Shown here: in pieces, positions 1-5,418 of the stretch
How positions within the stretch are numbered: the stretch's first letter is position 1
How the letters are laid out: each line of letters starts with the position of its first letter
Assembly: GCA_024645065.1 (NCBI GenBank)
Contig: JAHEGP010000103.1
Span: 1 to 10,069 of the forward strand
Direction: 5' to 3'
Source: Cellvibrionales bacterium
GTDB taxonomy: Bacteria; Pseudomonadota; Gammaproteobacteria; Pseudomonadales; JAHEGP01
Length of the DNA: 10,069 bases
Made by a program: the position numbers and the translations under genes
The notes under the pieces: generated by a model
Database searches by the model: none
Told to the model about the DNA's origin: nothing
The model's input: only the letters and a program-made list of their open reading frames with translations

Positions 1-21
1 ATTTGCGGTAAACTCTTTCAT
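1..21 (-). CDS. 5' end of an unidentified leftward gene (partial)
   Basis: An ATG on the minus strand at 19-21 opens a frame reading MKEFTAN up to the window edge. It is preceded on the minus strand by a strong purine-rich Shine-Dalgarno sequence (GAGGAGGG, positions 27-34) at about 5 nt spacing, which is the reason for calling a start here. Only seven codons are visible, so the product cannot be named. It lies in the same orientation as the antiporter gene and 164 bp downstream of it. The two could be co-transcribed, but the inverted repeats between them suggest separate control. Confidence 0.45.
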
Positions 22-61
22 GCCTGCCCTCCTCAATGTGGCTCTGCCACCGGTTCTTTGT

Positions 62-91
62 TCAACGCCAATGGTAATCCACGAGCGTTGA
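62..91. repeat. Inverted repeat in front of the left-edge gene
   Basis: TCAACGC at 62-68 is the exact reverse complement of GCGTTGA at 85-91, with a 16-nt centre. It lies in the presumed promoter or leader region of the leftward gene that begins at 21. It may be an operator or an mRNA stem; no known regulator motif is recognised. Confidence 0.35.
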
Positions 92-120
92 GGTTGGGCA
101 GGTCAAAACATCATGTCTAG

Positions 121-152
121 CCGTTGTTCGCGCAAACAACGGGTCACCCGTT
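121..152. repeat. Compound inverted repeat after the antiporter gene
   Basis: CCGTTGTT (121-128) pairs perfectly with AACAACGG (135-142) around a 6-nt loop. A second palindrome, AACGGGT-C-ACCCGTT (138-152), overlaps its right arm, so the two stems exclude each other. The structure sits just beyond the antiporter stop codon. Read leftward it could act as a terminator, but the nearest T-run on that strand (complement of 105-108) is about 12 nt past the stem, so a classical Rho-independent terminator is not well supported. Confidence 0.45.
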
Positions 153-185
153 CGCCAGGCCCCACGGACTGCCTTGCGCACCGGG

Positions 186-1976
186 CTACGATTTTTTTTC
201 GTTTTCATCCGGCGGCACCAGCGCCAGTACCGTCCAACCCGCGCTGATGGGCGGTTCTGAGGTGTCGGTAAAGGCCCTCAGGTTGCCTTCGGCGTCGACA
301 CCGAACAACAAAATCGACTGCTTCTCCTTCTCGGCCTGATAGGCGTCGAAGGTAAACTCTTCCGTGATAAGGGTGGCTTTGATTTCCGCACCCTGGGCGA
401 TCAGGCTCGAGAGCTTCTGCAGACTTACATCGTCCCCAAACAGGCGTGGAACACGATATTTCTCCACAACTCGCTGCTTTTCGGTCGCGTCTCTTTCCCG
501 GGCGTTGAGCAGGGTGAAAACACGCCTCTGCCCAAATTCCACCCGATATTTCATGCAGGCCAGGGTGTTGAGCTCAGGGCGTCTGGACATCGCCAGCAGG
601 CGACCGATACCCGCCAGTTCCAGATGTTGGTCGGCATGGGCGGAAACCGGGTTGCCATAGTAAGTCTCGAGGCCTTCCATCCTGGCTGCCTGTAACTCGG
701 ACCAGGTGGTGTCGGTAAGTTTTACCCTGAAACCCTGTTCCAGCAGCGCCTTGCCAATAGCCCTGGCGACGGAGTTGGCGCCGACGATCAGTACACCTTT
801 GGGCTCGGCTTCCATTAGGCCGAGTAGTCTCGCCATCGGGCCCGCAGTGAAGCTTTGCAAGACCACGGTGAACAGGATAATGAGAAATGCCAGGGGCACC
901 AGTAACTGGGCGTCAGTATAGCCGGCACTCTGTAAACGCTCGGCAAACACCGAGGAGACCGATGCGGCGACAATGCCCCGTGGTCCAACCCAGGATACCA
1001 GCGCCTTTTGTTGCCAGCTGTAGCCACCGCCCGCCATGGCAGCCCAAACCACAACCGGGCGGGCCAACAGCACCACCCCCAGCACTGCTATCCCCTGCCA
1101 GCCCGTGGCGAGGATGTCAGCCGGGTTAAGGCGAGCCCCCAGGACAATGAACAAGGCCGAGATGATCAGGATCGACAGGCTTTCCTTGAAGCTGAGGATC
1201 TCGCTCACATCGAGGTCCCTGGCGTTGGCTAGCCAGATTCCCATCACGGTAACGGCCAGCAGGCCGGATTCATGTGCGACGTATTCGCTGATTGCAAAAG
1301 CCATCACCACCACCGAAAGGGTCACTACATTGCGCAGGTATTCCGGTATCCAGTGGCGGCGGAGGGCAAAAGCCAGGGCCGCTCCCGCGGCTACGCCGGC
1401 AAAAAAGCCAACCGCGATGCTGCGGACAATGATCAGGGAGGAGGCATCGCCGGCAATGATCACCTGGTAGACCAGTACCGCTAGCAGGGCACCTACCGGG
1501 TCAATCAGGATGCCCTCCCAGCGCAGAATCTGGCTGACTTCATCGGTCGCGCGCATGGTGCGCAACAGGGGGTTGATGACGGTAGGACCGGTGACCACCA
1601 TCAGGGCGGCAAACAACAGGGCGAGGCTGGTCGATAAATCGGCCAGCAACCAGCTTCCGGCCGCGATGAGTATCCAGTTGAGTAATGCACCCCAACTCAC
1701 CAGGTTGGTCACGGCAGCGCCGTGGCCCCGCAGGTCGGCGAATTTGAGTGTCAGGCCGCCCTCGAACAACACCACGGCCACACCCAGCGATATCATCGGG
1801 AACAGCAATTCGCCAAACACCTCATCAGGCTTTAGCAAGCCGGTTACCGGCCCTACTACAATGCCAATGACCAGCAGGGCGAGTATCGATGGCAGGTTGA
1901 GGCGCCACGAAAGCCACTGGGCAGCACTGCCCAATACAATGATGCCGGCGAGGACAAACAATAGTTGTTCGGTCAT
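186..1976 (-). CDS. CPA1-family Na+/H+ antiporter with C-terminal RCK (TrkA-N) domain
   Basis: This 596-residue inner-membrane protein probably exchanges Na+ (or K+) for H+ and so contributes to pH and salt homeostasis. Residues 1-385 are almost continuously hydrophobic, consistent with about 12 membrane helices. Family landmarks are FEGGLTL (71-77), TGPTVINPLLR (129-139), the transport-site helix EGILIDP with E154 and D159, and GPRGIVAASVS (331-341). From about residue 393 a soluble Rossmann-like segment starts (VLIVGANSVARAIG, 395-408) and continues to about 510 as an RCK/TrkA-N domain, which in related transporters senses nucleotides or ligands. A further cytoplasmic tail ends in a lysine- and acid-rich stretch. 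The residue before the catalytic Asp is Ile, where classical NhaP/NHE proteins have Asn. The ATG start at 1974-1976 has no strong Shine-Dalgarno sequence. The gene diverges from recA. The family is secure; ion specificity is inferred. Confidence 0.9.
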   Translation of the reverse strand: MTEQLLFVLAGIIVLGSAAQWLSWRLNLPSILALLVIGIVVGPVTGLLKPDEVFGELLFPMISLGVAVVLFEGGLTLKFADLRGHGAAVTNLVSWGALLNWILIAAGSWLLADLSTSLALLFAALMVVTGPTVINPLLRTMRATDEVSQILRWEGILIDPVGALLAVLVYQVIIAGDASSLIIVRSIAVGFFAGVAAGAALAFALRRHWIPEYLRNVVTLSVVVMAFAISEYVAHESGLLAVTVMGIWLANARDLDVSEILSFKESLSILIISALFIVLGARLNPADILATGWQGIAVLGVVLLARPVVVWAAMAGGGYSWQQKALVSWVGPRGIVAASVSSVFAERLQSAGYTDAQLLVPLAFLIILFTVVLQSFTAGPMARLLGLMEAEPKGVLIVGANSVARAIGKALLEQGFRVKLTDTTWSELQAARMEGLETYYGNPVSAHADQHLELAGIGRLLAMSRRPELNTLACMKYRVEFGQRRVFTLLNARERDATEKQRVVEKYRVPRLFGDDVSLQKLSSLIAQGAEIKATLITEEFTFDAYQAEKEKQSILLFGVDAEGNLRAFTDTSEPPISAGWTVLALVPPDENEKKS

Positions 1977-2358
1977 AACTGTGCCGATAATTTTTGTTAG
2001 CGATCAGTTTACGGGAAAAGCCCGGACTTTCCCCGGTCTGTCGACGCCACCTGGGCGCCGACGCCTACAGTTTGCCTGAGTTTTGCCGGCAGATCACTGT
2101 ATCACTGACGATGCCCGGTCGTTGGGGTCGCCAATTCCCAGGCCAATGATCGAGCCGAGTGGCACCAGGAGTGGAGTGGCTGGAAACGGGTGCCGGGCAG
2201 AAGCTACCCATCAGACGATGCCACCAGCAGCGTGACGCTAAAGCTGCCCCACAGTCCCAATGCGTTTCGACCGCGGGCTAATTTGGGTTACAATTCCGCT
2301 CCGCTGTGTGAAGGCCAGAAAATTCCACCTGAAAATTGCCTCTGGGGATTGCCTGTAC
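1977..2358. other. Intergenic region between antiporter and recA promoter, no gene supported
   Basis: About 380 bp lie between the divergent antiporter start and the LexA box. Short open frames exist on both strands, but none combines a start codon, a ribosome binding site and recognisable protein character. The region presumably holds the antiporter promoter, reading left, and upstream elements for recA. No convincing -35/-10 pair was found for the antiporter. A TTGCCT at 2336-2341 is one possible recA -35 element. Confidence 0.6.
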
Positions 2359-2377
2359 TACTGTTTATGTGTACAGT
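2349..2377 (+). promoter_or_regulatory. Candidate recA promoter
   Basis: TTGCCT (2349-2354) and TACAGT (2372-2377) are separated by 17 bp and would form a sigma-70 type promoter whose -10 element overlaps the right half of the LexA box. An alternative pair with the same spacing is TTGCCT (2336-2341) and TACTGT (2359-2364). Either places the LexA operator over the core promoter, as expected for an SOS-repressed gene. The exact start site cannot be decided by eye. Confidence 0.4.
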
Positions 2378-2378
2378 A
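2359..2378 (+). promoter_or_regulatory. LexA operator (SOS box) of recA
   Basis: The 20-bp element has the form TA-CTGT-N8-ACAG-TA, with CTGT at 2361-2364 and ACAG at 2373-2376. This matches the gammaproteobacterial LexA consensus at every conserved position, including the flanking TA dinucleotides. LexA would bind here as a dimer and repress recA-recX until RecA filaments stimulate LexA self-cleavage. It lies 278 bp upstream of the recA start codon, which is further than usual. Confidence 0.93.
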
Positions 2379-2656
2379 TATCTCGAGACCTGACCTGCTT
2401 TAAGTCGTAAAACCGGTGCCGTCGTGATCCGGGGAACGCCGACTCATGCGCTCAACGCCGACTCATGCGCTCATAGATGGTCGCCGGGGATGGCAAATCG
2501 GGAGACCTGTAAGGCGGGCCATAGAGCTGAAACAGGTGTTCCCGCCGGCGCTGCTTTAGGGCACCGGCATGGGCCTGGCATCAAACATCAAAGGCACGGC
2601 TCGTTGCATGGGTGAGATGACTGGACGACACGATACCCCCTCACGGAGATTGACGA
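2379..2656 (+). other. Long 5' leader of recA
   Basis: If transcription starts near the LexA box, the recA mRNA carries an untranslated leader of roughly 270 nt. It contains a 19-bp tandem duplication (2436-2473) and a weak hairpin (GCCGG 2544-2548 with CCGGC 2564-2568). No reading frame in it has a convincing start and ribosome binding site. The recA ribosome binding site, GGAG at 2645-2648, is 8 nt before the ATG. A second, LexA-independent promoter inside this stretch is possible but was not seen. Confidence 0.5.
2436..2473. repeat. 19-bp perfect tandem duplication in the recA leader
   Basis: The 19-bp unit acgccgactcatgcgctca occurs twice back to back, at 2436-2454 and 2455-2473, without a mismatch; the base before each copy is also the same (a). 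It looks like a recent replication-slippage duplication, or a doubled protein- or RNA-binding site, in non-coding DNA. Confidence 0.9.
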
Positions 2657-3700
2657 ATGGATCAGAACAAGCAAAAAGCACTAGACGCAGCACTTGGCCA
2701 GATAGAGCGCCAGTTTGGCAAGGGCTCGGTAATGAAGCTGGGCGAGGCGGCGAGGGAGGCTATCCCCGCAATTTCGACGGGCTCGCTCGGCCTCGATATC
2801 GCCCTCGGCGTTGGTGGGCTGCCGAAGGGTCGCATCGTCGAAATTTACGGTCCGGAGTCTTCCGGCAAGACCACGCTTACCCTGCAGGCCATCGCTGAAT
2901 GCCAGAAGCAGGGCGGGAACTGTGCTTTTGTCGACGCAGAGCACGCGCTGGATCCTTCCTATGCAGAGAAGCTCGGTGTCGATCTCGATCAGTTGATCGT
3001 ATCCCAGCCCGATACCGGGGAGCAGGCACTCGAAATAGCCGATATGCTGGTTCGGTCCGGGGCTATCGATCTTATCGTTGTCGATTCGGTCGCGGCTCTG
3101 ACTCCCAAGGCGGAGATTGAGGGCGAAATTGGCGACAGCCACATGGGTCTGGCTGCACGCATGATGAGCCAGGCGATGCGGAAAATGACCGGCAATATCA
3201 AAAATGCCAATTGCCTGGTGATTTTCATCAACCAGATTCGAATGAAAATCGGGGTCATGTTCGGAAATCCGGAGACCACCACCGGAGGTAATGCGCTCAA
3301 GTTCTACGCGTCGGTAAGGCTGGATATCCGCCGTATTGGGGCGGTTAAGGAAGGCGATGAAGTGGTGGGTAACGAAACCCGGGTGAAGGTCGTCAAAAAC
3401 AAGGTTGCGCCGCCGTTCAAGCAGGCCGAATTCCAGATTCTTTACAACAAGGGGATCAACCGGGCCGGTGAGGTGATCGATCTTGGTGTCAAATTGGGCC
3501 TGGTTGACAAATCGGGCGCATGGTATGGCTACAACGGTGACCGTATCGGCCAGGGCAAATCCAATTCCTGCCGTTATCTGGCAGAGAATCCCGAGGTTAT
3601 GCAGGAGATTGAATTGGCTATCCGTCAGCAACTTCTCAGCGTACCTGATCCCAAGGCCGGTAAGCAGGCCGATGTGCTCGAGGAATCTGTCGAGTCCTAG
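2657..3700 (+). CDS. recA: Recombinase RecA
   Basis: RecA forms ATP-dependent filaments on single-stranded DNA, catalyses homologous pairing and strand exchange, and acts as coprotease for LexA self-cleavage in the SOS response. The 347-residue product has all core features: Walker A GPESSGKTT (65-73), catalytic Glu at E95 in DAEHALDP, Walker B LIVVDS (139-144), DNA-binding loop L1 around EIEGEIGDSHMG (153-164), and loop L2 from QIRMKIG to the TTTGG segment (193-211, F203 included). The C-terminal tail is short and acidic (EESVES), as is typical, and is somewhat shorter than in E. coli (353 residues). The start is fixed by GGAG at 2645-2648 and by alignment of the N-terminal KQKALDAALGQIE region. 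The gene is controlled by the LexA box at 2359-2378 and is followed after 17 bp by recX. Confidence 0.99.
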   Translation: MDQNKQKALDAALGQIERQFGKGSVMKLGEAAREAIPAISTGSLGLDIALGVGGLPKGRIVEIYGPESSGKTTLTLQAIAECQKQGGNCAFVDAEHALDPSYAEKLGVDLDQLIVSQPDTGEQALEIADMLVRSGAIDLIVVDSVAALTPKAEIEGEIGDSHMGLAARMMSQAMRKMTGNIKNANCLVIFINQIRMKIGVMFGNPETTTGGNALKFYASVRLDIRRIGAVKEGDEVVGNETRVKVVKNKVAPPFKQAEFQILYNKGINRAGEVIDLGVKLGLVDKSGAWYGYNGDRIGQGKSNSCRYLAENPEVMQEIELAIRQQLLSVPDPKAGKQADVLEESVES

Positions 3701-3713
3701 TCGGCAGCTCGAC
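3689..3713 (+). repeat. Hairpin spanning the recA stop, before recX
   Basis: GTCGAG (3689-3694) can pair with CTCGAC (3708-3713) across a 13-nt loop that contains the recA stop codon. It ends only 4 nt before the recX ATG, so it may limit recX translation or cause partial attenuation. No T-run follows, so it is not an intrinsic terminator. Confidence 0.3.
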
Positions 3714-3717
3714 CGGG

Positions 3718-4179
3718 ATGCGTGGGGCCGAAGATAGAGGGCCCGGTGATATTCGCCGGGCAGCCATCGACCTTTTGGCGCGGCGTGAGCACAGCCGGCA
3801 GGAGTTGTGCAGCAAACTGAACCGGCGTTTCCCAGACAGTGATGCAATCGCCGAGCAACTGGATGCTCTCGCAGTCGCGGGTCTGCAAAGCGACCGACGG
3901 TTTTGCGAGGTATTTGTCCGCTCGAAGTGGCAGCAGGGGCAGGGGCCTCAGCGCATCCGGCGGGAACTCGAGCAGCGGGGTATCGGCGGGGCGCTGCAAA
4001 GGGAGCTGCTCTGGGAAGCGGGCATCGATTGGCATGCCAGTCTGCAGGAACTCTACCAGCGCAAGTTTGAGGGCAGGGCGGCACATGACCAGAAAGAACG
4101 GGCAAGGCGAATGCGATTCCTGCACTACCGGGGTTTCGGGTTCGATCTGATCCGACAGGTGATGGCCGACGATTGCTGA
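3718..4179 (+). CDS. recX: Regulatory protein RecX
   Basis: RecX binds RecA filaments and limits their extension and activity, restraining RecA when it is abundant. The 153-residue product has the usual length and an all-helical, Arg-rich composition built from three-helix repeats. Recognisable segments are AIDLLARREHSRQEL (16-30), QSDRRFCEVFVRSKWQQGQGPQRI (in residues 57-80, in two parts: SDRRF then the G-x-G-P-x-x-I helix start) and the C-terminal RFLHYRGFGFDLI (133-145). The start is the ATG 17 nt after the recA stop; its Shine-Dalgarno sequence is weak, which fits the low RecX:RecA ratio known in other bacteria. It is probably expressed by read-through from the recA promoter and therefore SOS-inducible. 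alaS, often the next gene in relatives, is not present. Confidence 0.93.
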   Translation: MRGAEDRGPGDIRRAAIDLLARREHSRQELCSKLNRRFPDSDAIAEQLDALAVAGLQSDRRFCEVFVRSKWQQGQGPQRIRRELEQRGIGGALQRELLWEAGIDWHASLQELYQRKFEGRAAHDQKERARRMRFLHYRGFGFDLIRQVMADDC

Positions 4180-4232
4180 CGGACCGGAATTGTGTGGCGA
4201 GCTCTGATTGCAAGCGCCGGAATTATCATCCG

Positions 4233-4288
4233 GGTGCCCTGGGGCTGGCGCCCCGGGGGCGGCACCTCGCTGGCAAGCGCCGTTTTTT
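4233..4288 (+). terminator. Candidate recA-recX terminator
   Basis: GGTGCC (4233-4238) pairs with GGCACC (4261-4266), enclosing an inner stem GGGGC (4241-4245)/GCCCC (4250-4254). A run of six T follows at 4283-4288. An alternative fold pairs GGCGC (4247-4251) with GCGCC (4277-4281), directly before the T-run. It lies 54 nt after the recX stop and is the first plausible transcription end for the SOS unit. Confidence 0.5.
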
Positions 4289-4434
4289 CGCTGGGTGCAA
4301 GTAGGTCTAAGGAAGTCTCCAGGGCGCCCCTGTAGAGCAAGAGTTATGGATGCCAAAAGCGTGCCAGGAAAGCCCCCGGAGAGCTGCGGCGCTGGCGATC
4401 TTTCCACGGTCGGGTCACGTTGCTGCTGCCAGGG

Positions 4435-4469
4435 CTCCCGGTAGCCATCGACTCCCGGGAGGTTTTTTT
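4435..4469 (+). terminator. Rho-independent terminator in the recX-cytochrome spacer
   Basis: CTCCCGG (4435-4441) pairs perfectly with CCGGGAG (4455-4461) across a 13-nt loop. After one G there are seven consecutive T (4463-4469). Stem, loop and T-run all fit a rightward intrinsic terminator. It ends either read-through from recX or an unrecognised short transcript, and it insulates the cytochrome operon from SOS transcription. Confidence 0.65.
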
Positions 4470-4586
4470 GCGTGTTAGGTCCTGCTCGCCCTTGCTGTTG
4501 CGGGGTAGTGAACCAGAAAATGCGGTCGATTCGCGGGGATCGACCCGGGCCCGCAGACGTCATTGACTGAAATGTCAGGTGAGATC

Positions 4587-4595
4587 TGCTATAAG
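4587..4595 (+). promoter_or_regulatory. Candidate extended -10 promoter of the cytochrome operon
   Basis: TGC-TATAAG at 4587-4595 is a good extended -10 element (TGn followed by five of six consensus bases). A TTGACT at 4563-4568 lies 21 bp upstream, too far for a standard -35. Other possible -10 sequences (TACAAT at 4626-4631 and 4640-4645) lie in the same AT-rich stretch. The region as a whole is the likely promoter; the precise element is uncertain. Confidence 0.4.
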
Positions 4596-4599
4596 CCGT

Positions 4600-4616
4600 C
4601 GAATTTTTTAAATTCG
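4600..4616. repeat. 17-bp inverted repeat CGAATTT-N3-AAATTCG
   Basis: CGAATTT (4600-4606) and AAATTCG (4610-4616) form a perfect inverted repeat with a TTT centre, just downstream of the candidate extended -10. Its position and symmetry suggest an operator for a dimeric regulator. No specific regulator family can be assigned. Confidence 0.5.
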
Positions 4617-4676
4617 GAAGAATTCTACAATCCTGACGCTACAATATAAGCATTCCAGATAAACCCAAAGGCACAG

Positions 4677-4693
4677 GCGGTAACGTTTACCGC
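4677..4693. promoter_or_regulatory. 17-bp inverted repeat GCGGTAA-CGT-TTACCGC before the operon start codon
   Basis: GCGGTAA (4677-4683) and TTACCGC (4687-4693) are exact reverse complements around CGT. The element ends 17 bp before the ATG of the first cytochrome gene and 4 bp before its AGGAG ribosome binding site. It could be an operator; the GTAA-CG-TTAC core resembles LacI/GalR-family sites but has an odd-length centre. It could also be an mRNA hairpin that affects ribosome access. Both are inferences. Confidence 0.5.
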
Positions 4694-4710
4694 TGCAGGA
4701 GAATTTTGTA

Positions 4711-5418
4711 ATGCCCCAGGAGATTAACCCCGGTTTATGGCTAGCGTTCGTCGTCACCCTGTTGTCACTGGCTGCTTGTGGCGGCGATGCCCCGGGTGAT
4801 TCAAAGGCCGGTGCGAACCAGCAGCAAGCGGCAGCGGTGGCTGCGGCCGCCTCCCGCGGTGGTGCGGCTATCTGGGAGAGTTGTGCCAGCTGTCACGGCG
4901 ACCAGGGCCAGGGTTTGCAGAGCCTGAACGCTCCCTCGCTGGTCAACCAGGACGCCTGGTACCTCAAGCGCCAGTTGCTCAATTTCAAGGCCGGGATTCG
5001 CGGCGCCGCAGACGGCGATGCCCAGGGTGCCCGGATGATGGCGGTGGCCCAGGGCTTGCCGGATGAGGCTGCTATAGACGCCGTGGTTGATTATATCGAC
5101 ACCTTGCCGGATGTGCCGCCGGTAACCACGGTTGAAGGTGAGCCAGCCAAGGGCCGCGACTACTATGACATGGTTTGCGGCGCCTGCCATGGGCCAGGTG
5201 CCAGGGGCAATGTATTGTTGAACGCTCCGCGCCTTGCCGGTATCGACGACTGGTATCTGGTGGCGCAGTATCGCAATTTCGGCAGGGGCTACCGGGGTAG
5301 TCACAGCGATGATAAATACGGCAAACAGATGCAGATGATGTCCGGGGTCCTGCCGGATGACACGGTGATCAATAACGTCGTTGCCTACATCCAGGCCCGG
5401 GCGACTGGTGTTGAATGA
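4711..5418 (+). CDS. Diheme cytochrome c lipoprotein (c4-like, tandem class I domains)
   Basis: This is a 235-residue periplasmic, membrane-anchored electron carrier. Residues 8-22 are hydrophobic and lead to a lipobox (S19-L-A-A-C23), so C23 should be lipidated. A short Ala/Gln-rich linker (about 36-50) follows. Two homologous cytochrome c lobes come next: heme motif C58-A-S-C61-H62 with likely Met ligand M109 or M110, and C156-G-A-C159-H160 with likely ligand M209 or M210. The lobes share NAP-L, W-YL, NF--G-RG and a final VV-YI helix, so the gene arose by internal duplication. Each lobe resembles cytochrome c4/c553 domains. AGGAG at 4697-4701 supports the start. The gene overlaps the following MauG-family gene by 4 bp, so translation is probably coupled and this protein is the probable redox partner of that enzyme. 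Confidence 0.88.
   Translation: MPQEINPGLWLAFVVTLLSLAACGGDAPGDSKAGANQQQAAAVAAAASRGGAAIWESCASCHGDQGQGLQSLNAPSLVNQDAWYLKRQLLNFKAGIRGAADGDAQGARMMAVAQGLPDEAAIDAVVDYIDTLPDVPPVTTVEGEPAKGRDYYDMVCGACHGPGARGNVLLNAPRLAGIDDWYLVAQYRNFGRGYRGSHSDDKYGKQMQMMSGVLPDDTVINNVVAYIQARATGVE

Larger units (their letters stand above)
4180..4562. other. Spacer after recX with two rightward terminator-like hairpins
   Basis: About 380 bp after recX contain no supportable gene on either strand. What can be seen is a GC-rich hairpin region with a following T-run (4233-4288) and a second, cleaner intrinsic terminator (4435-4469). The roughly 145 bp between them could encode a short untranslated RNA ending at the second terminator, but no promoter or known RNA family was recognised. 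Confidence 0.5.

Noticed and set aside
2102..2215. Minus-strand stretch reading LLVPLGSIIGLGIGDPND, like a membrane segment
   Set aside because: The open frame is under 40 codons, lacks an ATG and ribosome binding site, and no neighbouring frame continues it; probably chance, or at most a gene remnant.
2424..2615. Short plus-strand frame in the recA leader that could be a leader peptide
   Set aside because: It needs a GTG start without a Shine-Dalgarno sequence, and its sequence has no protein-like character; part of it only reads through the tandem repeat.
2681..4213. Long open frame of 510 codons on the minus strand across recA and recX
   Set aside because: It is antisense to two certain genes, has low-complexity shadow-type sequence and no ribosome binding site; it is a by-product of recA/recX codon use.
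4290..4434. Resemblance to RNase P RNA or Rsm/Csr-type RNAs
   Set aside because: A few GGA motifs and a GGAAAG-like string are present, but the conserved core of these RNAs is missing.
3697..4563. Minus-strand open frame of 288 codons over recX and the following spacer
   Set aside because: Most of it is antisense to recX, the rest covers terminator hairpins, and the translation is Pro/Arg/Gln-rich with no recognisable domain.
4563..4595. TTGACT as the -35 of the cytochrome operon promoter
   Set aside because: The spacing to TATAAG is 21 bp, outside the usual 16-18 bp range; the extended -10 alone was kept as a candidate.
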